Assembly (NCBI GenBank): GCA_902796705.1
Contig: CADBQF010000105.1
Location: 1-5,221, forward strand
Source of the DNA: Ruminococcus flavefaciens
GTDB lineage: Bacteria > Bacillota > Clostridia > Oscillospirales > Ruminococcaceae
Direction: 5' to 3'
DNA: 5,221 nt
Within the stretch, counting starts at the first letter, position 1; each line of letters starts with the position of its first letter. Below are positions 1 to 5,221 of the stretch, one piece after another. The notes beneath the pieces are model-generated. The model saw only the letters and a list, made by a program, of their open reading frames with translations, ran no database searches and was not told where the DNA came from. A program made the translations under genes and the position numbers.

Positions 1-399
1 GACGGAACAGCAGGTACATGGGATTTCGCATATATCGTCGTGAATATGCCCGGCGATGATATCCATATGTGCAATCCTAATGCTAAGGACGGCAATAAGG
101 TAACAAGGATATCGGGCAAATCCGAGGACGGTACAGGCGAGATATCTAAGTGGATAAGCAGCGAAACTGTGAATTCTGCACAGAACAATCATCCTGGTGT
201 AACATCTTTGATGTACAATCTGTATGAAGCGAATAATGTTGTACTCGGAAGCAACTTTCAGGGTACTATATTAGCTCCAAATGCTCATGTTACCGATGAG
301 CAAACCCTCAACAACGGCGGACGTGGACATCTTTCAGGAGCACTCATCGCAAAGAGCTTCCATGGCGTTACAGAGTTCGGCTACAGACCGTTCTCAGGC
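1..399 (+). other. Choice-of-anchor A (CAA) family domain, C-terminal part
   Basis: Residues 1-133 resemble the last half of the choice-of-anchor A domain, a putative adhesive module found near the N-terminus of secreted Gram-positive proteins. Seen directly: the strand and turn VVLGSNFQGTILAPNA (80-95), followed by GRGHLSGALIAKSFHG (106-121) and an ending near EFGYRPF (124-130). The family typically reads 'hydrophobic strand, G-x-x-x-G-S/T-h-L-A-P-x-A, then x-G-x-h-I-A-K-S-h'. The upstream half of the domain and the signal peptide lie outside the window. In such proteins this domain normally sits at the tip, with SpaA or other stalk domains behind it, which is the order seen here. The biochemical ligand of the family is not established. 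Assignment is from motif memory, not a profile search. Confidence 0.75.
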
Positions 400-3300
400 C
401 CGTTCTCGATGCTCGGTGTCAAATCAGGCTACACAGTTGACGTAACAAAATTCCTTAAAGACGGCACGACATTCCTGCCGGGTGCTGAGATCGGTGCTTA
501 TGAAGTCAAGGACGGCACTGTTTCAGCTACACCAAAGTATACGCTGACTTCCGGCGATGCGACAGAAAAACTCGAACTCGCTCCCGGAAAATATGTAATC
601 AAAGAAGCAGAAGCCCCCGAAGGCTATGCTATCGATACGGAGAATATCTACTATATCGAAATAGCTGAGGGCGAAGAAGTAGAAGATCACATCACGGTAA
701 GGACACAGCGTATTACCAGAAATATCTACAACTTAGTCCCCGACGGCGAAAGCACGGAGGGCATCGAAAATCCTATAACTCAGGCTGATATCGATGCAGG
801 CGGCTACGAGGCAAAGCCGATGACCAAGCTCATGGATTTCGGTCAGCTCTGCTGGAACAACGGTTCATCGGGCTTCAACCTTGACAAGGTAACTCTTGTC
901 CATACTGACGGCTCGGAAGTATCGTTTACAAGCTTCTCTCATGCGGCTGCTCAGTCAGCCTGGACTAATATCAATATCGACGGTATAACCGAAAACGACA
1001 AGAAAGATGTTGCCTGCATAATCGTCGAAGTAAGCGGCGAGGGTTCAGGACAGATCGTTGTTCAGAACAGTTCATGGAATAATGCAGCTACCATTAATCT
1101 TGTTACCGGTCAGAATATCGTCGGTCAGAAAGCCGGTCAGTATTACAAGAAAGCTGCTGACGGCGAAGATGCAGATGCCGAAGGCTATGCTGCTACGATA
1201 ACGACTATCGAAAACGAACCTATTGTAAAGTATCCGAAGGATATCACAGCAAGCCTTTATACCAATGATACATTTACAAATCCCAGCAAGTCAAAGACAT
1301 TCTACGCTCTGGACGTTGCAAATAACGTATATCCGATAGGCGATTCTGATTATACTTTCACGCTCGATGCGAGCGGAAATATCACAGGAGTTTTCAAGGA
1401 CGGAACAGAAGTCACCGATGCGGCTGAAAAGGCTAAGTTCAAGGCTGTAAAGCCGAACAATACAGCAGCTAACGGTCAGCCTTCCGGCTCTTATATCATT
1501 CTCCACAACGGCAAGGAAATCAATCCAAGAGTTGACCTTACAGAAAAGCTTGATCAGACATTCTCGTTCAAGGACGGCGATGCCATTACTATAAAGAAGA
1601 CTGATGCGGCTACAGGCGATGTGCTTGCAGGTGCTTCACTCAATGTAAAGGCATATGACATACCTGTAACTGTAATGGGCGGCTGGAATGGCACACCGCC
1701 TGCAGCTTCACTGGGAGCTCTCGGTACACCGGATAATATCAGGGAATGGATATCGAAGACCAAGGGCGAGAACTTCTCATACGGCACTGACGGCGAGATA
1801 CTCCCTATAGTATTCAGCGGAAATACATATAATGGTATGTTCTACCGGAGCGGAAGCGTTTCTCATGTCTACAAGCTCGAAGAAACTGCTGCTCCGGACG
1901 GATATTTCGAGTCAGAGCATGATATCTACTTCTTCGTTAACGGAGACAAGCTCTATCAGTCAGAGGTAGCAAAGGGTTATCCACCGACGATACCGATGAC
2001 AGTCGCAACTACTCCTAATCCCGGAGGCGGCGGTCCCGGAGGCGGCGGAGGTTCTTACACACTTTCGCTTGACGAGACTGCACTCGAAACAGCAGGCTGG
2101 AAAGTTTCGGATATAACGGAATCTGTTGCAGCAAGAACTGTAACTATCGGAGATAAGGCTCTCGAAAAGTATAACTTCCGCAAAACAGACCGTACAACAG
2201 GCGGTACTCTTGGCGGTGCGGAAGTAAGATTTGTAAAACTCTCTGATTCGGGTATCGAATACGTCAGGGAAAACGGAACGACAGCTCCGGCATTGCTGAG
2301 CGGACTTCCGGCAGACGGTATCGATACGGTTTTCGATGAGACTATCAATGATACGAGCGTTATAGTTCAGTTTGAAGAACTTCCTGCCGGTGTTTATGCA
2401 ATAGCTGAAACATCAGCTCCTGCCGGCTACGGAACAGAGGCTGTTGACAAGATGAACGTATTTACCGTTCTTGATGACGGTTCTATCGTAAACGGTATTG
2501 CTGATGTGAGCGTTTCAACTGCTGAAGCATCATATAATGCAGGCGATCCGGAATTTACGGTAAGTGCCGGAAATCAGGATCAGTTACAGTTCAATACGAT
2601 CGATATATCAGGAAATATCACTTCATTTGATCTTGAAGTCTGGTCAAACGCCGAAGACAAGGGCGTACACGTAAACGGCTCTAAGGGTTCGGATTTCATC
2701 ACAATCGGTACTCCTGTTGAAGGCGAAGGCGGAAAGTTCATCATTCCGTGTACGATCACCGGAAACATAACGGCTGCTGATCTTTCAGGCGTTCAGGTTC
2801 AGGTCAATGCGTGGGGCAATGCAGGCATATCTGCTGTAACGATACACGCTGAGACAAAAACTGTCAGCACTGTTGAAACACAGAAAGTTGACGGCTTCGA
2901 CATAAGCCCGAAGACATCTAAGAATATGCAGGCAATGGTATTCACACTTCCGAACAGCCGTAACGAAGCTTCATTCCTCTTTACCAAGACCAATATGGAC
3001 GGAGTCAAGCTCGGTACGAACGCAAGTGACAATATCCAGAATATGACTCTCGTTTCGTCAGTAGTCAGCGGAACTGATCTTGCTGCTATGGCAGATGCAG
3101 AGTTCGTGCCTGTAAAGACAAGAAACGGTGAAGCAGAGATCGCAGGTCTCCTCAGAGATATGCAGGCCACAAGGCTCACAGGAAACAACAAGAGCTTCAA
3201 TATCTATAAGATAGAAGAGACATCAGCTCCTGCCGGCTATAAGCTTGCATCACCTGTTTACTTCTATTTCACATCTACAACAAGCGGCTATGGTTGGATG

Positions 3301-5221
3301 GCAACAACTACCTATAATTTCTACGTTCTCAACACAAATGATGAGGGCAAGGAAGATGCGGATTATCTTAATCTCGACAACTACACAGAGATAACAGCAG
3401 ATACATCGGGCGGAGGCAGCGTATACAGGTTCTCAATGCCTGATGAGGCTGTATCGAACGTTATCGATTTCCGCAAGACAGACGACCAGACATCGCTCAC
3501 CGGTAATGACGTGGCAGAAGATATCATCGGAGCAGTAATGATCCTCAAACTCGATACTCCTGCTATCACAGGCACTACACTCGAAAATGTCAAAGCTGCA
3601 TCGCTCGGAGCTGACGGCACCGAGACAGACAACAGCGAAGCATTAACATTCGTAAGTGCTGATAAGACTGCTGTAAAGTGGACTACAGACGGCAAGACGC
3701 TCCGACTCAAAGATCTTCCTGACGGTGATTATACACTTTCAGAGGAATCTGCTCCTGCCGGATATCACTCAATAAGTGAATTCGGCTCAGGCGTATACAA
3801 ATTCAGAGTAAGAGACGGCGTTATAAGTGCCATTGAAGAACACACTTATGTCGGCGGTACGAGCAGAAAGACTGATGAGAGCGGCAATGTTACAGCAGAA
3901 GCTAAGATCACTGCAAAAGATCAGCTCAACTCTTATCAGATAAGAAAAGTCAGATATCAGGACGAAAACAATGACACTCAGGTAGTGGGTGCTACTCTCC
4001 GTATAAAGGGCGAGAGACTCAATGCTGAGGGCGAACGTGAAAATATCGACTTCACACAAGAAAACATCAAGCTCAAGCAGTATGCATTTCTTGACTCCGA
4101 TGGTAATGAGCAATACGGTGCTCTTCGTGTCGAGAATCCGGAGATACCTTATACTATAACCGGAGAAGACAACTCTGTTATAGAGTACAAGTCAACTGAG
4201 TTCGCTATAATCATACTTGGTCTCAGAGACGGTATCTACACCATTGAAGAAACTGAACCCGCACCCGGCTACCAGCTTACTGATCTCGTTCAGGAGATCG
4301 TTATCAGGAACGGTGTTACAGAAAGCTTCAAGGTATTCCAGAAACAGGACGACGGAACTCTGACAGATGTTACAGATACGGCTTACGTTCCGTGGACGAA
4401 CGCTCAGGGTTCAGCAAGGCATACTATTTATAATAAGCAGATCATCGAGATCGACAAGACGATGCTCGGCGGCGAGCCTGTTACTTCAGGCAAGGCTACT
4501 TTCAGACTCTATGCAGAGTCCGAGACAGCATCACTCGATAATATCGATATCGAGGGCAAACCTGCTGTTATAAAGACTGACAGCGACGGAAATAAGTATA
4601 TCGAATTTGAAGGAAATGCAGCTAAGCTCGCAGGTCTTTCAGCCGGTATATACAGACTCGAAGAAACAGCAGCTCCGACCGGACTCAAAGTCATCGAATC
4701 AGCATTCAGATTTGAAGTCAAGGACGTTGAACTCCGCTACACGAAAGTCAACGCAGCGGGTTCTTCAACTAATACAAGAAAAGTACAGTCTGTTGAGCTT
4801 CTCAATGCTACGACCGACGGTGACTACACGCTCAGCGGCGGCAAGATCACTTACAGTGACGGTGCAGAGGTAGAGACTGGTCAGATCAAAAACGGCAATG
4901 TCGTAAATGAAGGCGTTGAAGAAGTTCTCAGCGGTGAAACTATCAAGAACAGGATCATCGTTGCAGACGCAGCCGAAGAATTCCATATCAGCAAGAAGGA
5001 ATTGACTTCCGACGGAACTGAAAAGGATATCGACGGCGAGGACAACAACGCAAAATTCACATTCTCAGTTAAGGACGAGAATGAAACACTCATAGGAAAG
5101 ACTATCGGCAGCGTAAAGATCACTTCTGAAACAGAAGGATTATCAGCAGATAAGAAATCCTATACATTCACAGGAAACGACACAAGCGTCAAGGGACTCG
5201 TTGAAGGTCACACATATATCC
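1..5221 (+). CDS. Giant SpaA/CnaB-repeat cell-surface protein, partial at both ends
   Basis: Frame 1 is open across the whole window, giving 1740 codons with no stop; the last base begins an incomplete codon. The product is a fragment of roughly 185 kDa. Domain order: C-terminal part of a choice-of-anchor A domain (1-133), SpaA unit 1 (141-240), inserted module A (267-368), unassigned region (369-520), SpaA unit 2 (524-660), Gly/Pro linker (672-685), SpaA unit 3 (716-840), inserted module B (850-952), SpaA units 4 to 7 (985-1652) and the beginning of unit 8 (1659 on). SpaA units are extracellular beta-sandwich stalk domains of Gram-positive pilins and adhesins, usually stabilised by Lys-Asn/Asp isopeptide bonds. 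Only four Cys occur (24, 284, 339, 917), as expected of such proteins. No signal peptide, membrane segment or sortase motif lies in the window, so surface location is inferred from domain type. Ligand unknown. The reading frame is certain; the adhesin role is inference. Confidence 0.96.
421..720 (+). other. SpaA/CnaB-type unit 1
   Basis: Residues 141-240. The first strand VDVTKF carries the candidate isopeptide Lys (K150). It is followed by the usual L-x-G-A-x-h motif (LPGAEIGAY, 159-167) and the E-box KEAEAPEGY (201-209), with candidate catalytic Glu at 202. Lys-to-Glu spacing is 52 residues, the most compact of the array and closest to a canonical small SpaA domain. A post-E-box strand with paired aromatics (IYYIEI) follows. 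The acceptor Asn/Asp is unclear, because the next recognisable terminal strand comes only after module A and the unassigned region. The unit directly follows the adhesive head domain and so would be the first stalk unit. Confidence 0.88.
799..1104 (+). other. Inserted module A, possible carbohydrate-binding-like beta-sandwich
   Basis: Residues 267-368 do not match the SpaA pattern: there is no Lys strand, no G-A motif and no E-box. The stretch is rich in alternating hydrophobic residues and aromatics, for example LCWNNGSSGF (283-292), AWTNINI and, near the end, GQIVVQNSSWNN. Two of the protein's four Cys (284 and 339) lie here and could pair. The composition and the W-x-N pattern resemble jelly-roll carbohydrate-binding modules of rumen bacteria, but I cannot name a family, and the identification is only a suggestion. 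It sits between SpaA units 1 and 2. Confidence 0.35.
1105..1560 (+). other. Unassigned extracellular region between module A and SpaA unit 2
   Basis: Residues 369-520 are in frame with the rest but match no family I recognise. They are Thr/Asn/Lys-rich, with alternating polar and hydrophobic residues suggestive of beta strands (for example DYTFTLDASGNITGVF around 449-464, and SYIILHNGKEI around 496-506). No E-box is present, although the segment EGYAATITTIENEP (about 394-407) loosely recalls the strand after an E-box. It could hold a strongly diverged SpaA unit or a different beta-sandwich. The end leads into the terminal strand TFSFKDG just before unit 2. Confidence 0.3.
1570..1980 (+). other. 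SpaA/CnaB-type unit 2
   Basis: Residues 524-660. The Lys strand ITIKKTD carries the candidate isopeptide Lys (K533). The G-A motif is LAGASLNVKAY (542-552), and the E-box LEETAAPDGY (626-635) has candidate catalytic Glu 628. Lys-to-Glu spacing is 95 residues because of an insertion containing GGWNGTPP and an Ile/Trp/Lys segment (about 560-600). The aromatic strand DIYFFV follows the E-box. Asp525, eight residues before the Lys, occupies the position where the preceding domain's Asn/Asp acceptor normally sits. Downstream the unit runs into the Gly/Pro linker. Confidence 0.9.
2014..2055 (+). repeat. Gly/Pro linker encoded by a short GC-rich tandem repeat
   Basis: Residues 672-685 read PNPGGGGPGGGGGS, a flexible low-complexity linker. 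At DNA level, bases 2020-2034 and 2035-2049 are adjacent 15-base copies differing only at the last base (T versus A), each encoding P-G-G-G-G; an extra Gly codon follows. The stretch is markedly more GC-rich than its surroundings. It falls between the post-E-box strand of unit 2 and the strand that leads into unit 3, so it may be a hinge in the stalk. Unit number could change by slippage in steps of five codons without breaking the frame. Confidence 0.9.
2146..2520 (+). other. SpaA/CnaB-type unit 3
   Basis: Residues 716-840. The Lys strand YNFRKTD carries K728. The G-A motif is LGGAEVRFVKL (737-747). The E-box AETSAPAGY (802-810) has candidate catalytic Glu 803, 75 residues after the Lys. The segment VTIGD (714-718) places Asp718 at the expected acceptor position of the preceding domain. 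A strand MNVFTVLDDGSIV follows the E-box, as in typical SpaA domains. The unit is followed by module B instead of directly by another SpaA unit. Its Lys-strand text F-R-K-T-D reappears in unit 5, suggesting these two are closer relatives within the array. Confidence 0.9.
2410..3239 (+). repeat. Identical 20-base E-box copies in units 3 and 5-prime neighbour unit 4
   Basis: Bases 2410-2429 and 3220-3239 are identical over 20 positions, encoding T-S-A-P-A-G-Y in the E-boxes of units 3 and 4. Unit 5 shares an 11-base core (3751-3761). The surrounding sequences of the units are strongly diverged, so this is a patch of identity inside otherwise different repeats. It may reflect shared codon preference for a constrained motif or a short gene-conversion patch. 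The coordinates span from the first copy to the second. Confidence 0.8.
2548..2856 (+). other. Inserted module B, possible carbohydrate-binding-like beta-sandwich
   Basis: Residues 850-952 lack SpaA hallmarks and look like an independent all-beta module. Visible strands include EFTVSAGN, FNTIDISGNITSFDLEVW and FIIPCTITGNIT, and the end reads VQVNAWGNAGISAVTIHAE (about 933-951). The ending V-x-V-x-x-W-G-N-A-x-I-x-x-V-T-I resembles the final strands of several carbohydrate-binding modules of cellulolytic Clostridia, but this is a visual impression. One Cys (917) is present with no partner nearby. It occupies the same relative place after SpaA unit 3 that module A occupies after unit 1, and is of nearly the same length. 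Confidence 0.35.
2953..3333 (+). other. SpaA/CnaB-type unit 4
   Basis: Residues 985-1111. The strand SFLFTKTN carries candidate Lys 996, and the E-box IEETSAPAGY (1071-1080) has candidate catalytic Glu 1073, a spacing of 77 residues. The usual G-A motif is not preserved; GVKLGTNASD (about 1000-1009) stands in its place, so this is the most diverged N-terminal half of the array. Upstream, FTLPN places Asn985 at the acceptor position of the preceding domain, 11 residues before the Lys. After the E-box there is an aromatic strand VYFYF, then a Thr/Gly/Trp-rich segment and NFYVLN. Residues 953-984, between module B and this unit, are Thr/Lys-rich linker without recognisable motif. Confidence 0.82.
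3442..3906 (+). other. SpaA/CnaB-type unit 5
   Basis: Residues 1148-1302. The Lys strand VIDFRKTD carries K1159. The G-A motif is IIGAVMILKL (1175-1184). The E-box SEESAPAGY (1247-1255) has candidate catalytic Glu 1249; Ser replaces the usual Thr after it, a conservative change. Lys-to-Glu spacing is 90 residues, with an insertion between the G-A motif and the E-box. The strand YKFRVRDGVI after the E-box is a typical family ending. Asp1148 in FSMPD is at the position of an acceptor for the preceding domain. Residues 1112-1147 form an acidic, Gly/Ser-containing spacer. Confidence 0.9.
3919..4440 (+). other. SpaA/CnaB-type unit 6, unusual E-box
   Basis: Residues 1307-1480. The Lys strand YQIRKV carries K1316 and the G-A motif is VVGATLRIKG (1328-1337). 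The E-box region reads YTIEETEPAPGY (1413-1424): the candidate catalytic Glu 1417 and the Thr are kept, but the usual A-P pair is shifted to P-A-P before G-Y. Lys-to-Glu spacing is 101 residues, the longest in the array. The post-E-box strand EIVIRNGV is canonical. The unit ends with HTIYNKQ, whose Asn1478 lies eight residues before the next unit's Lys, a good candidate for the isopeptide acceptor. Confidence 0.88.
4441..4956 (+). other. SpaA/CnaB-type unit 7, E-box ends Gly-Leu
   Basis: Residues 1481-1652. The Lys strand IIEIDKT carries K1486. Instead of a G-A motif it has SGKATFRLY (about 1496-1504), with the family's F-x-L-Y strand intact. The E-box LEETAAPTGL (1553-1562) has candidate catalytic Glu 1555, but the conserved Tyr after Gly is Leu. 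Lys-to-Glu spacing is 69. The tail after the E-box is long (about 85 residues), with AFRFEVKDVEL, a Ser/Thr/Asn stretch and the terminal strand TIKNRII, where Asn1650 is a plausible isopeptide acceptor. Confidence 0.88.
4975..5221 (+). other. SpaA/CnaB-type unit 8, N-terminal part, cut by window end
   Basis: Residues 1659-1740. The strand EFHISKKEL carries candidate Lys 1665, followed by NNAKFTFSV (about 1683-1691) in the place of the G-A motif and next strand. The last residues, GLVEGHTYI, match the segment that immediately precedes an E-box in other units (compare GLSAGIYRLEE in unit 7). An E-box is therefore expected within the first few codons beyond the window, but it is not visible. The protein clearly continues. 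Confidence 0.82.

Noticed and set aside
2548..2856. Module B as a cohesin or dockerin domain of a cellulosome
   Set aside because: Dockerins have paired calcium-binding D-x-N-x-D-like loops with helices, which are absent. The strands do not show a recognisable cohesin pattern; only a general all-beta character can be supported.
4367..4873. Plus-strand frames at 4367-4573 and 4607-4873
   Set aside because: They are out of frame with the main gene and overlap SpaA unit 7, whose Lys strand and E-box are intact in frame 1. Their Ser/Arg/Gln-rich translations look like frame-shadow products.
1291..5123. Numerous minus-strand open frames of 60 to 133 codons (for example 2799-3200, 3381-3710, 3787-4113)
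   Set aside because: They lie antisense to a continuous coding frame with clear domain motifs. Their translations are Ser/Val/Leu-rich mirror products of the + strand codon bias, show no family motifs and have no intergenic room for expression signals.
1..5221. Frameshift or pseudogene within the long frame
   Set aside because: Frame 1 stays open throughout, and each SpaA unit keeps its Lys strand and E-box in the same frame, so nothing suggests a break.
1..5221. Phase-variation tracts (long homopolymers or short-unit microsatellites)
   Set aside because: No homopolymer run long enough to slip readily was seen. The only tandem repeat is the 15-base Gly/Pro linker unit, which would change length without shifting the frame.
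1..5221. LPxTG-like sorting signal, transmembrane helix or signal peptide
   Set aside because: None is seen in the translated fragment. These would be at the protein ends, which lie outside the window.

Overview
The window is the interior of one very large gene on the + strand. Frame 1 is open from base 1 to base 5221 without a stop: 1740 complete codons plus one extra base. Neither the start codon nor the stop codon is present. There is no intergenic DNA, so no promoters, ribosome binding sites, terminators, RNA genes, CRISPR arrays or mobile elements were found. Residue numbers below count codon 1 at base 1.

The product reads as an extracellular, multidomain surface protein (adhesin-like) of a Gram-positive bacterium. 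It opens with the C-terminal part of a choice-of-anchor A type adhesive domain (residues 1 to about 133). After that come seven complete SpaA/CnaB-type (prealbumin-like) units and the first half of an eighth. Each complete unit has a Lys in its first strand and a Glu in an E-T-x-A-P-x-G-Y-like E-box, the pair that normally builds an intramolecular Lys-Asn/Asp isopeptide bond. Two inserted modules of about 100 residues, a Gly/Pro linker and one unassigned stretch of about 150 residues interrupt the array.

The units are divergent in sequence, with Lys-to-Glu spacing from 52 to 101 residues. They look like an old, elaborated stalk and not a recently amplified tandem repeat. Only short DNA patches (around two E-boxes, and the Gly-rich linker) look recently copied.

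The likely source is a Clostridia-class Firmicute, probably Ruminococcus or a relative. This is inferred from codon choice (CTC/CTT Leu, AGA Arg, ATC Ile, AAG Lys, frequent GGC and GAC), acidic Thr/Ala/Gly-rich secreted-protein composition, very few Cys (four in 1740), and the known occurrence of giant SpaA-repeat proteins in gut and rumen Clostridia. It was not tested by any search.

The probable overall plan is a signal peptide and the rest of the anchor-A domain upstream, a long isopeptide-stabilised stalk in the window, and more SpaA units and a wall-anchoring signal downstream. Only the middle part is seen; both ends are prediction. I see no previously undescribed enzymatic or defence system. 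The points of interest are the architecture of the stalk, its inserted modules and the pattern of isopeptide residues.
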